A stretch of 50,942 nucleotides of DNA from Fusibacter tunisiensis (lineage in GTDB: Bacteria > Bacillota > Clostridia > Peptostreptococcales > Acidaminobacteraceae): the NCBI RefSeq assembly GCF_016908355.1, contig NZ_JAFBDT010000017.1, positions 1-50,942 on the forward strand, written 5' to 3'. Positions 23,801 through 32,141 of the stretch are shown one piece after another. Below the pieces are notes generated by a model. It worked only from the letters and a program-made list of their open reading frames with translations, did not search any database and was not told the origin of the DNA. Each line of letters begins with the position of its first letter. The first letter of the stretch is position 1. Both the position numbers and the translations under genes were made by a program.

Positions 23801-25712
23801 ATAAGTGATTTGTGATCATGAGATTTCGTCTGTAATCCAAATATTTTTTTAGAAGGAGTCCCATTTGATCATTCATTTCAATTTGAAGATTAGAGGCTAA
23901 ATCATAATTTTCGGCATCCAAGGCTTCTCTTATTTGTGTAAATAAGGACTTCGATGCAACGGAATCTTTCATAAGCGAATGTCTGATACGATTGATGTAT
24001 TCCCAACTCAAAACATCTAAATCTGTAATCTCTTCATTACCATGTAGTTTGTCAAGGCGTCTAATGGTGCGAATATGGGTTGGAATAATCCGCTCTTTAA
24101 GTTCGGTTGACCATTCGCTTAACATATATGCCCTATATGACCGTACAATCTTTTCGGAAAAAATATCATTTTGCATTAACACTTTTACTTTTTCAGGATA
24201 CTTTCCAAAAGCCAATAAGTTTTCATATACCGTCTTAGGTGGGACACCAAATAAAGCATCTCTTTCTGAACTGGAGTAGTCTTCAAACACATCTTTTTCG
24301 CTTCTATAAACCCGTGGGGTCTCTAAATAAAAGTGTGGCTCACCTGCTTTTTTGTTAAAGGCAGATTCTATATCCGAAAGCGTAGCATTAGAATGTATAA
24401 CGGCTTGTATGCCATCAAGTTTTGCCTGATAAAGAGCGGCTAGCAATAAGTAACTGTTTGAATTTGGATTGGGTGATCTAAGCTCGAACCTTGTGGCATG
24501 GGTGTTACTTAAATCCCGAATTAAGCCAATTAAAACTGTACGGTTTCGAGAAGGAATTTGCGGGGCGTGACCCAGTGAAGAAACAATACATACGGGAGCT
24601 TCAAATCCTGGTTTTAACCGATTTAAGCTGTCATTTGTTGAAGAAACAAAGGGGTTTATAACTTCATAGTTCTTTAAAATCCCCATTAGAGCACCATACC
24701 CTAATTTAGATAGAAAATTAGATGTCATATCTTTTGGAGAAAAAAGATTGATATTTTTTCCGTCTTTCAGTTTCAGAGCAACACCAACATGATGGTGTTC
24801 GCCACTACCTGCAACACCTTCTAGAGGTTTTGCTTGAAATGTGACATTTAGGCCATGGGCCTCAAAAACGTCCTTAATAATATCTTTGGCTATTATTTCT
24901 TTATCTGCTGTACGTAGTGTTTCATCATATGTCCAATCAATTTCCAGTTGTTCCATTATATGTGTAAACGTGTTGGTGCCTGCAAGTTTTGATGTAACGC
25001 CACCGACTTCTTTATGCCCCATTTCAGGTTCAAACCCATAATGTTCTAAAGTTAAAAGCGTTTCTTCCATTGCTGTTCTCACCTGTCCATAGGTACGTTT
25101 CCAGTATTGCTCCTTAAGATGTTGAGATGCAGACAATTTTTCAATATCCATGTGCGTGTCAGGTGTTTTAACCCAGAACTCCAGTTCAGTTGCGCTGGTT
25201 AAAGCAACAGCCTCAATCTCATCAAAATTAGAGATTTCAGGATAGTCGCGAAGGTATTCGGGAGAATCTTTTAAAAGTTTCAGTATTGTGCTTTTAAAGT
25301 GTTCAGAAGAACGTTTTAGAACACTTCTGGAACAGACAGGTACATTTTCGTGATATAAAAAGGAGGGAATAATCAATGTGCCTGAGAAGCCGCCACCAGG
25401 AAGTGGATGTCCTTTATTATAATCGACAATCCATTGAGCATCCATATCTGGGATTAAATCCACCTTTGCATTGTTAATAGTGGCGATTTCAGGTAGGTAA
25501 ACAGAAGAACCATCTGTTTGAATTCCTTTTTTTAAAAAAGACTCTAAATCATCAATGATTCGGTTGATTGGAATTTTTTCATCCGTGTGATTGTTTCCAA
25601 AATCTACTGCAAACAATGAAACAAATTGGATTTCTGGGTGCTGTTTTAATAAAGAACTTAATTGATCAGGTGCTTTGAAATTATCCTTGATTGTATAGAG
25701 TGTATTTTCCAT
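23799..25712 (-). CDS. glutamine synthetase family protein, long clostridial form
   Basis: 637 residues. Type I glutamine synthetases are about 440-470 residues, so this is a longer form, and it is not the GSIII type. Active-site blocks are present: ATELEFWV, EVGGVTSKLAGTN, GSGEHHHVGVALK for the ATP/metal site, RLKPGFEAPV, SRNRTVLIGLIR and RFELRSPNPNSNSYLLLAAL. About 150 helical residues follow, ending in LASNLQIEMNDQMGLL. It should ligate ammonia to glutamate, though a different amine substrate cannot be excluded. AGGAGG lies 5 nt before the start. Confidence 0.85.
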   Translation of the reverse strand: MENTLYTIKDNFKAPDQLSSLLKQHPEIQFVSLFAVDFGNNHTDEKIPINRIIDDLESFLKKGIQTDGSSVYLPEIATINNAKVDLIPDMDAQWIVDYNKGHPLPGGGFSGTLIIPSFLYHENVPVCSRSVLKRSSEHFKSTILKLLKDSPEYLRDYPEISNFDEIEAVALTSATELEFWVKTPDTHMDIEKLSASQHLKEQYWKRTYGQVRTAMEETLLTLEHYGFEPEMGHKEVGGVTSKLAGTNTFTHIMEQLEIDWTYDETLRTADKEIIAKDIIKDVFEAHGLNVTFQAKPLEGVAGSGEHHHVGVALKLKDGKNINLFSPKDMTSNFLSKLGYGALMGILKNYEVINPFVSSTNDSLNRLKPGFEAPVCIVSSLGHAPQIPSRNRTVLIGLIRDLSNTHATRFELRSPNPNSNSYLLLAALYQAKLDGIQAVIHSNATLSDIESAFNKKAGEPHFYLETPRVYRSEKDVFEDYSSSERDALFGVPPKTVYENLLAFGKYPEKVKVLMQNDIFSEKIVRSYRAYMLSEWSTELKERIIPTHIRTIRRLDKLHGNEEITDLDVLSWEYINRIRHSLMKDSVASKSLFTQIREALDAENYDLASNLQIEMNDQMGLLLKKYLDYRRNLMITNHL

Positions 25713-25779
25713 GGCTGCCTCCTAAGCATAATGTATACAAAAATTAATATATTGGACAATTATAGCACAAAAAGAAAAA

Positions 25780-25814
25780 AAGTAAAGCATCTGACCAACA
25801 GAAACTTTACTTTA
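25780..25814 (-). terminator. terminator of the AI-2E exporter gene
   Basis: A 9-bp perfect stem (25780-25788 with 25806-25814) with a 17-nt loop. On the minus strand it is followed by a long T-rich run. It lies 9 nt past the exporter stop. Confidence 0.75.
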
Positions 25815-25822
25815 ATTTGATT

Positions 25823-26893
25823 TTACGCATTAATGTTCGTGTTTCTAAAAACGCTCTCATAAACTCTAATGGCCACTAGAGTAATCATTACCAGTATTGG
25901 ACCTAAAATCAAACCTGAAATTCCGATAAATCGATAGCAGGTATACATTGAAAATAACATGATGAGTGGATGTGTTCCAATTTTTGAACTTACAATTCTA
26001 GGCTCAATAGTCTGACGTGTTAGTGTAGAGATTAAATAAATTACAAACAGTCCCAAAGCAGTGGAATATTCGGACATCATCAACACAAGAACAATCCATG
26101 GCATGTATATGAATGCAGGGCCAACCATAGGAATCAAATCTATAAAAGCGACAGCTGCAGCTATTAGATAACTGAAAGGAATGCCCATAATTGTAAGGCC
26201 AATAAATGAAATTAAGTAAGTAATGCTGATGATAATTAACTGTGCTTTTAGGTATTGTTTTATGGTCTCAAATGAATTTTTTTTTAAATGAATGAGCCAA
26301 GGAAACTTAATTTTTGAACCATAGTGGGAGACAGTACCTACAACTTTTTCGTGATCTCTTGTTAGAAAATACAATGAGATCAAGAGCATAAATATAAATA
26401 TACCAATACTCGGAAGGGCTTTGGCAACAGATACAATAATATCAATAGCGCCATTGGTTAACTGAGTTAGGGCACTTAAAAAAACATCGTAAAAATCAAA
26501 AAGCAAATCACTAAGCGCGATTGGTGCTTCATACCAAGGCAATTCAAAAACGATTAAGTCTGCTTGTTTGGTAAGAGATTCAATATTTTCTGCAACAGTG
26601 CTGAGCAAAGTGGAAATTCCTCGGAGTGCTTGAACGCCTTTATAGACACCAAATGAAATTGCTGTGATTAAAAGTCCAATGAAGATAATTACAACAACAA
26701 GTGAAATGAGACTCCTTGGCAAATGGGTCTTTTGTTTTATTTTATCTACCAACCACGAGAGTGGCTTAGACAAGCCAAAAGCAATTGCAAAAGGAATTAA
26801 AATAAAAAAGAGTCTAAAACCTATCCAAAGAAGGGCAATGCCTAAAATGAGCATTACAACTATAAACATTAATTTATTCATAAAGATATTCAT
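25823..26893 (-). CDS. AI-2E family (PerM/YdiK-like) membrane exporter
   Basis: About 356 residues with seven or eight membrane helices and a large extracytoplasmic loop (about residues 85-140), the usual layout of the AI-2E transporter family. The C-terminal block TRQTIEPRIVSSKIGTHPLIMLFSMY is highly conserved in that family. Members export autoinducer-2, ions or other small molecules; the substrate here is unknown. The start at 26893 uses GGAGGA close upstream (spacing 3-4); an ATG six codons earlier lacks a site. It diverges from the threonine aldolase gene with overlapping control regions. Confidence 0.88.
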   Translation of the reverse strand: MNIFMNKLMFIVVMLILGIALLWIGFRLFFILIPFAIAFGLSKPLSWLVDKIKQKTHLPRSLISLVVVIIFIGLLITAISFGVYKGVQALRGISTLLSTVAENIESLTKQADLIVFELPWYEAPIALSDLLFDFYDVFLSALTQLTNGAIDIIVSVAKALPSIGIFIFMLLISLYFLTRDHEKVVGTVSHYGSKIKFPWLIHLKKNSFETIKQYLKAQLIIISITYLISFIGLTIMGIPFSYLIAAAVAFIDLIPMVGPAFIYMPWIVLVLMMSEYSTALGLFVIYLISTLTRQTIEPRIVSSKIGTHPLIMLFSMYTCYRFIGISGLILGPILVMITLVAIRVYESVFRNTNINA

Positions 26894-26922
26894 ATGTCCT
26901 CCAAAACCCATTCATCGTATGC

Positions 26923-26939
26923 TATAATTGTACTATAAT
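26923..26939 (+). promoter_or_regulatory. tandem -10 elements in the ltaE/exporter divergent region
   Basis: Two TATAAT hexamers (26923-26928 and 26934-26939) 11 nt apart lie in the short divergent region. Either could serve ltaE; neither has a convincing -35. Confidence 0.4.
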
Positions 26940-26971
26940 TCTTCAAAAAATTCACATAAAGGATGATGTTT

Positions 26972-27991
26972 ATGAAATATTTTGATTTTAGAAGTGATAC
27001 GGTAACCAAACCCACACAAACAATGCGAGATGCCATGTATCGTGCGGAAGTTGGAGATGACGTCTATGGTGATGATCCTACCGTTATTGAACTTGAAAAG
27101 AAAAGTGCTCAAATGCTTGGTAAAGAATCTGCTTTATTTATACCCAGTGGAACTTTTGGGAATCAGCTTGCGGTATTAACACATACAAAAAGAGGTGATG
27201 AAGTTATACTTGGGGATATGTGCCACATAGTTATGCATGAGGTGGGTGCATCGTCTGTTATTGCAGGGGTACAACTTAGAACTGTTTCTGCAGAAGATGG
27301 CTACATGAATCCAAAATATGTAGAGAAACTTATTCGTGAAGAGGACATTCATTATCCAGATACTGGACTTATTTGTGTAGAAAATGCCCATTCAAGTGGT
27401 AAAGTTATGACACTTGAAAATATGAAACAGATTTATGAAATTGGGAAAAAGCATGAGATACCAGTGCATTTAGATGGGGCACGTTTGTTTAACGCTGCTT
27501 CAGCGCTCAATGTAAAGCCTTCAGAAATTGCAAGTTATGCGGATTCAATAATGTTTTGTCTAAGCAAGGGCTTGTGTGCGCCAATAGGGAGTATGCTTGT
27601 GGGAGACACGGCATTTATCGAGCGTGCCAGAAAGAACAGAAAATTAATGGGTGGTGGCATGCGTCAAGCTGGTATAATAGCTGCAGCTGGGATTGTCGCC
27701 CTTGATGAAATGGTAGAGCGACTGGACGAAGACCATAAAAGTGCAAAACGCCTCGCCCAAGAATTGGCTAAAATTAAGGGTGTTCATATTTTTGAAGAAC
27801 GCTTGGACATCAATATGGTTTTTTGTGAAATTGAAGGCATTGAAAATGATGAGCTGTTTGTGACTGAATTGGATAAGAGAGGGTTTTTAGTGAATGGGCC
27901 TGAAATGGGAGAGTACCGATTTGTTACAAATTTTTGGACACCAGAGGATGCTGTATTGGCACTGGCAAAGGCAATTGAAGAACTTTTGTAG
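26972..27991 (+). CDS. ltaE: low-specificity L-threonine aldolase
   Basis: A 339-residue PLP enzyme that splits L-threonine to glycine and acetaldehyde. The N-terminus FDFRSDTVTKPTQTMR is diagnostic, followed by GDDVYGDDPTV, PVHLDGARLFNAA, and the lysine-containing FCLSKGLCAPIGS. The start at 26972 is favoured over ATGs at 26963 and 26966, since AAAGGA (26957-26962) sits only just ahead of those. It is a second threonine-degrading route besides the SDR dehydrogenase at 15.6 kb. Two genes follow closely downstream. Confidence 0.95.
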   Translation: MKYFDFRSDTVTKPTQTMRDAMYRAEVGDDVYGDDPTVIELEKKSAQMLGKESALFIPSGTFGNQLAVLTHTKRGDEVILGDMCHIVMHEVGASSVIAGVQLRTVSAEDGYMNPKYVEKLIREEDIHYPDTGLICVENAHSSGKVMTLENMKQIYEIGKKHEIPVHLDGARLFNAASALNVKPSEIASYADSIMFCLSKGLCAPIGSMLVGDTAFIERARKNRKLMGGGMRQAGIIAAAGIVALDEMVERLDEDHKSAKRLAQELAKIKGVHIFEERLDINMVFCEIEGIENDELFVTELDKRGFLVNGPEMGEYRFVTNFWTPEDAVLALAKAIEELL

Positions 27992-28003
27992 ATAGGAGCC
28001 TTT

Positions 28004-28591
28004 ATGAATTACGGATTACAAGATTTAAAAGAAGCTGTAGAGCGTTTGGATGAAGCAATTGAAGATTTAGATGCAGAAGATGTTGACCTTTGTGTAAAAC
28101 TTATTAAAAATATTGCTTCACAGATTAAGTCTGATTTTTGGTCTCAACATATAGAAAATGATTCTGTAATCATACAACCCGTTAAAAAACACAACAGTGA
28201 TTTTAATATTATCAACTCATTAGAGTTCTTATATAAGCCAATGCATTTCATTAATGTCTATGAAGGCAACGAAATTGAGTATTATTCTAGAGAACGCACT
28301 GAAGAGTTGATGGAATCTGGCGCGATTGATGCCCACAATGATTTTTGGCAACATCATGAAACTGTATACGGCAATGTCTATGGGTCGCTTCCAGTTGAGT
28401 TGGTTAACCGTGAAGCTGCGGGAAAATTAACACGATATGGTTGGAAAAAAACAGTTGTCGATATAATTGAATTTAAAAATGAGTGCGATGAAATGGCCAT
28501 TAGGGAGATTGCAGAGAGCAAATACAGACATTATATAATTATTAGAGAAAAAGAAACCCAAGGGATTCTAGTTCTTCGTTATAATTTTTAG
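28004..28591 (+). CDS. conserved-looking protein of unknown function
   Basis: A 195-residue soluble, acidic protein with no signal peptide or membrane helix. The first 45 residues are helical and acidic (EAVERLDEAIEDLDAED), the remainder mixed alpha/beta with several aromatic residues. I do not recognise a family. TAGGAG precedes the start. It lies 12 nt after ltaE and 7 nt before the pseudouridine synthase gene, so it is translated as the middle gene of a three-gene unit. Confidence 0.7.
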   Translation: MNYGLQDLKEAVERLDEAIEDLDAEDVDLCVKLIKNIASQIKSDFWSQHIENDSVIIQPVKKHNSDFNIINSLEFLYKPMHFINVYEGNEIEYYSRERTEELMESGAIDAHNDFWQHHETVYGNVYGSLPVELVNREAAGKLTRYGWKKTVVDIIEFKNECDEMAIREIAESKYRHYIIIREKETQGILVLRYNF

Positions 28592-28598
28592 GAGTGCT

Positions 28599-29504
28599 AT
28601 GTTTATTAACAATGAAACATTAAAGTTGGCGTATCAAATAGAATCCAGTGAAGACGGATTAAAAGTTATAGATGTTTTAGCATCATCTATGAATATATCC
28701 AGCCGCCTAATTCGAAAATGCAAAAATCATAAACAGATCTATTTGAATGGGACTTGGGGATCTGTGAACAGACTTGTTCACGAAGGCGATGTGATTTCGT
28801 TAGTGCTAGACCATGATGAAAACACATTTGAGCCCAATGCAATACCCGTAGATATAATTTATGAAGATGGTGATATGATGGCTGTAAATAAACAGCCTTT
28901 TCTTGTTGTTCACCCAACTAAGGGACATCCAGTAGGAACCCTTGCAAATGCACTTTCAAACTATCAAAAGACTCGGTGTGAAAATTATAAAATTCGTTTT
29001 ATCAACCGGCTGGATCGAGATACATCAGGCGTGGTTTTAATTGCAAAAAATGCCTTTGCCCAACAGGTTATTTCTGAGCAAATGAAACTGAATTTAGTGA
29101 AAAAAACATATTTTGCTGTGGTGGATGGTGTCGTGACGCAAGATGCTGGTACGATTGATTTGCCAATAGATAGAGCAAATGAAGGGGATATTAAAAGGAC
29201 TGTTTTAAGTAGTGGTCTTGAGTCCATTACACATTTTCAAGTTATAGAACGGTATTCAAAACATACTTTGGTTAAAATAAATTTGGAAACAGGACGGACT
29301 CATCAAATTCGTGTCCATTTTGCCCATATTGGGCATCCAGTCCATGGAGATTCTCTTTATGGAACCACCAGTGTCTATATAGATAGGCAGGCACTTCATT
29401 GTGCTGAAATGATTTTTAGTGCACCAAGAACGAAAAATGAAATCTGCGCATCGGCAGAGTTGCCGGCGGATTTGTTAAAATTGATTCACATGCTCACGCA
29501 TTGA
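28599..29504 (+). CDS. RluA-family pseudouridine synthase
   Basis: 301 residues. An S4-like N-terminal RNA-binding region (SSRLIRKCKNHKQIYLNG) precedes the catalytic domain, whose signature RLDRDTSGVVLIAKN contains the catalytic aspartate. It converts uridine to pseudouridine in rRNA or tRNA; the RluC/RluD/YtzG-type target cannot be told apart by reading. The start follows a GGAGTG that overlaps the previous stop. Its stop codon overlaps the -35 box of the 6S RNA promoter. Confidence 0.92.
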   Translation: MFINNETLKLAYQIESSEDGLKVIDVLASSMNISSRLIRKCKNHKQIYLNGTWGSVNRLVHEGDVISLVLDHDENTFEPNAIPVDIIYEDGDMMAVNKQPFLVVHPTKGHPVGTLANALSNYQKTRCENYKIRFINRLDRDTSGVVLIAKNAFAQQVISEQMKLNLVKKTYFAVVDGVVTQDAGTIDLPIDRANEGDIKRTVLSSGLESITHFQVIERYSKHTLVKINLETGRTHQIRVHFAHIGHPVHGDSLYGTTSVYIDRQALHCAEMIFSAPRTKNEICASAELPADLLKLIHMLTH

Positions 29505-29529
29505 AATCTGGATTATTTTGGTGTATAAT
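29501..29529 (+). promoter_or_regulatory. 6S RNA promoter
   Basis: TTGAAA (29501-29506), a 17-nt spacer and consensus TATAAT (29524-29529), a near-perfect sigma-A promoter. The -35 includes the rluA-family stop codon TGA. Confidence 0.9.
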
Positions 29530-29535
29530 ATGTTT

Positions 29536-29757
29536 ATCAAAGGCATTGCCTGGGATGTTGGTTGCGTTTATGAATTTTACCACTGATTATTGAACGGGAG
29601 AACGCGTTCCCGTGTGGATGGCAAGCTGTCTAGAACAGACGTCAGAAGCATAGGATAGTCCACCCACCTGGAGAAGGTGTGGTGTGAGATTTGTACGCAA
29701 CGGCATCCTGGACACCATTGAATTTTGTGATTGAGTCGACTGTTGAGTCGGCTTTTT
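29536..29757 (+). ncRNA. ssrS: 6S RNA
   Basis: No protein-coding frame fits this stretch, but it has a strong promoter and an intrinsic terminator. The 5' part CCTGGGATGTTGGTTGCG pairs with the 3' part CGCAACGGCATCCTGG to form a closing stem. Both arms resemble the ends of the Escherichia coli 6S RNA (CTGAGATGTTCG and CGGCATCTCGG). The interior holds AGAAGC and a CACCT/AGGTG hairpin as in 6S. It would sequester sigma-A RNA polymerase in stationary phase. The 6S core probably ends near 29722, with the tail to 29757 trimmed or retained. The identification is by eye. Confidence 0.82.
29734..29757 (+). terminator. 6S RNA terminator
   Basis: An 8-bp stem (29734-29741 with 29746-29753, one G·T) with loop GTTG and five Ts. 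The ribosome-binding site of the LtaS-like gene begins 5 nt later. Confidence 0.85.
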
Positions 29758-29772
29758 GTTTGGAGGCATAAA

Positions 29773-31596
29773 ATGAAGCCTAAAAAAAGCACATTGGTCT
29801 TACTCTTCACACTTTACGTGCTCAAAGTGTTGTACTTTAATTTTGCAACAGATATTCCAATTAATAAAATGCTTTATGGACTCGTTACAATTTCAGTGTT
29901 TACCTTGATTTTTGTATGGACCTATAAAAAACCTAAATTGACATTTTTACTGACAGGGCTTATCACCTTGATTATGTATGGCGATATATTGTACTACAGA
30001 TATTTTATGGACTACTTATCCATTAAATTATTGAATCAGGTTACGTTTGTGGGCTCTGTTATGGAGGTTGTCGTATCTATTATAAGACCTTTTGATTTTA
30101 TTTTATTTATAGACATAGCGCTTTTATTTTTGCTTAGAAAAAACCTTGTTGACTTTAAACTCTTCAAAAAACGAAAAGCTTTTGTGGCAGCAATGCTTAT
30201 ATTTCCAACGGTGATTTTAAGCATATCATTTTCACAGGTCTATACTGGCATTAAAGAATATGAATTTTTCAACTACCATGTGTATGATCTTATTTCTGCA
30301 GATTTTGAAAACAGTAGATTAACGTCTGAAGATCGGAAAGATATTATTACAAGCATTGTAAAGCAACAAGTGGAATCTGTAGACGCGCAACATTTTGGCA
30401 TAGGAAAAGATATGAACCTAATGGTTATTCAATTGGAGTCTTTTCAAAATGATTTTATTGGCGCGTTTTATAGGGGGCAAGAAATTTTACCAAACCTGAA
30501 TGCCTTAATAAAAGATCAAGCTTTTTATTTTGACCATTATTATCAGCAACTTGGAAAAGGAAACACATCTGATGCTGAATTTGCTTCTTTAAATTCCTTA
30601 TATCCTATTTTAACAGGCAATACTTATAATGTTTATGAAAGCAATGCCTTTATGGGACTGCCGTGGATTATGCGAGAAAATGGGTATCAAGCAACCTCTT
30701 ATCATGGTTATGTGGCATCCTTTTGGAACCGAGAAAACATTTATCCTCATGAAGGATTTGAAACTTCATATTTTGAACGCGATTACATCATGGGAGATAA
30801 AATTGTTTTTGGACTGGATGATTATGATTTTTTTATGCAGTCGTTGGATAAAATGAAAGGGAGAAGTGGTAAGCAATTTGATTTTTTGGTGAGTTTATCT
30901 TCGCATAAACCTTATTCACTTCAGGCAGAAAAGCAGTTTCTTGATGTGCCAAAGGAAGAGGTGTGTTTTTTTACAGACCATCTTCAGTCCATCCATTATG
31001 TAGACCATGTATTGGGTCAGACTATCGAAAAACTTAAAGAAGAGGGTTTGTATGAAAAAACTGTTCTTGTGATCTATGGAGACCACTTTGGAATTGGTGT
31101 TGAAAACAAGAAAGCCTTTGAAGCCATGGAAGATTTTTTGGGAAGACCATATAAAAACGAAGACTTACTAAATATTCCTTTAATTATAAGGGTGCCGGGT
31201 TTAGGAGAAAGCCAAACAATTTCAACATCTGGAGGCCAAATTGACCTCTTGCCGACACTTCTCAATATAATGGGCGTTGAAAATGAGTATGTAACTTTTG
31301 GTCAAGATTTACTTAATGCAAAAGAGGGGTTGGTTCTGTCTCAAACATTTATGGGACCTGGCTCATTTATAACGGATACTGTTGTATATGAAGCCAGTAA
31401 AGATCAAGTTTTTGAAAACGGCATTGCATACGATAGGGATACACATGAGCCTGTGAGGATTGAACCTTATCGTAGAATCTTTGAAAAGGCCTTTAGACAC
31501 TTGGAACTCAGTAAAAGGGTCACAGAAGCTGACGCTGTTCATGATCTTTTATTAGAGTACAAAGAATATCGGTATGGTGTTATTGAAAAAGAATAA
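29773..31596 (+). CDS. LtaS-family sulfatase (lipoteichoic acid synthase-like)
   Basis: A 607-residue protein with four or five N-terminal membrane helices (about residues 1-165) and an extracellular sulfatase-fold domain. The nucleophile is Thr265 in GNTSDAEF and the metal-binding motif is VIYGDHFG, as in LtaS, which polymerises glycerol-phosphate onto glycolipid. The LIxGD-type elements and ESFQND are also present. Paralogues can act as primases or on other phospholipids. The start at 29773 follows TGGAGG (29761-29766). No promoter fits between the 6S terminator and this gene. Confidence 0.9.
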   Translation: MKPKKSTLVLLFTLYVLKVLYFNFATDIPINKMLYGLVTISVFTLIFVWTYKKPKLTFLLTGLITLIMYGDILYYRYFMDYLSIKLLNQVTFVGSVMEVVVSIIRPFDFILFIDIALLFLLRKNLVDFKLFKKRKAFVAAMLIFPTVILSISFSQVYTGIKEYEFFNYHVYDLISADFENSRLTSEDRKDIITSIVKQQVESVDAQHFGIGKDMNLMVIQLESFQNDFIGAFYRGQEILPNLNALIKDQAFYFDHYYQQLGKGNTSDAEFASLNSLYPILTGNTYNVYESNAFMGLPWIMRENGYQATSYHGYVASFWNRENIYPHEGFETSYFERDYIMGDKIVFGLDDYDFFMQSLDKMKGRSGKQFDFLVSLSSHKPYSLQAEKQFLDVPKEEVCFFTDHLQSIHYVDHVLGQTIEKLKEEGLYEKTVLVIYGDHFGIGVENKKAFEAMEDFLGRPYKNEDLLNIPLIIRVPGLGESQTISTSGGQIDLLPTLLNIMGVENEYVTFGQDLLNAKEGLVLSQTFMGPGSFITDTVVYEASKDQVFENGIAYDRDTHEPVRIEPYRRIFEKAFRHLELSKRVTEADAVHDLLLEYKEYRYGVIEKE

Positions 31597-31605
31597 AATC
31601 CCACT

Positions 31606-31632
31606 AAAAAAAGGGCATATGCCCTTTTTTTT
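31606..31632. terminator. bidirectional terminator after the LtaS-like gene
   Basis: A perfect palindrome A7GGGCAT/ATGCCCT7, with T8 on the plus strand and a run of Ts on the minus strand. It serves both the LtaS-like gene and the convergent bactofilin gene. Confidence 0.93.
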
Positions 31633-31641
31633 GATGTCTTT

Positions 31642-32133
31642 TTATTGTGCGTTTTTAGTTTCTTCAGGTGTATCTTCTTTTTTTGATTTATTATTACGAG
31701 GCGTAGATTTTGTAAAATCTACGAGGTTTTTACTTAATGTTTTTGTATTTGGGTCATGTATGCTGCTGTCAACCGTAATTTGCATGTCTTCTTCAGGATC
31801 AACAGTACAATTGCCTTTAAAAGATGCCCCTTCTTTTGTATTGAAGCTTTTAGCCAAGACTTCTCCAATTAAAGTGGATTTTTGATGGAGATTTAACTTG
31901 CCTTTCACCTTGACATCACCTTCGCAAACACCAAATATTTCTGCATTTGAACAGGTAATGTTGCCATTAACATAAGCATTTTCACTAACAATTACATTGC
32001 CAAGTGTAGTAATATTACCAATAATTTTACCATCTACGCGTATGCTGCCTTCGCTGTCTAAATCACCCTTAATAATAGATTTTTCACCAATAACAATGTC
32101 GTAATTAGACTCATATTCTTTTTTCTGAAACAT
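31642..32133 (-). CDS. bactofilin (polymer-forming cytoskeletal protein)
   Basis: A 163-residue protein with the bactofilin (DUF583) beta-helix at about residues 10-110. The repeating glycine-valine pattern (GDLDSEGSIRVDGKIIGNI, GNVIVSENAYVNGNI) gives the turns of the helix. The C-terminal 40 residues are charged and probably disordered. Bactofilins form filaments that localise cell-wall enzymes. The M23 peptidase gene directly upstream, 8 nt away on the same strand, fits the common bactofilin-peptidase pairing. Start chosen by AGGGGG on the minus strand. Confidence 0.93.
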   Translation of the reverse strand: MFQKKEYESNYDIVIGEKSIIKGDLDSEGSIRVDGKIIGNITTLGNVIVSENAYVNGNITCSNAEIFGVCEGDVKVKGKLNLHQKSTLIGEVLAKSFNTKEGASFKGNCTVDPEEDMQITVDSSIHDPNTKTLSKNLVDFTKSTPRNNKSKKEDTPEETKNAQ

Positions 32134-32141
32134 AATTCCCC

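Noticed and set aside
29577-29810. Two minus-strand open frames across the 6S region
   Set aside because: They lie within a structured RNA gene with its own promoter and terminator, and lack a ribosome-binding site.
31574-31885. A plus-strand open frame antisense to the bactofilin gene
   Set aside because: It overlaps a strong terminator and a well-supported minus-strand gene, and has no ribosome-binding site.
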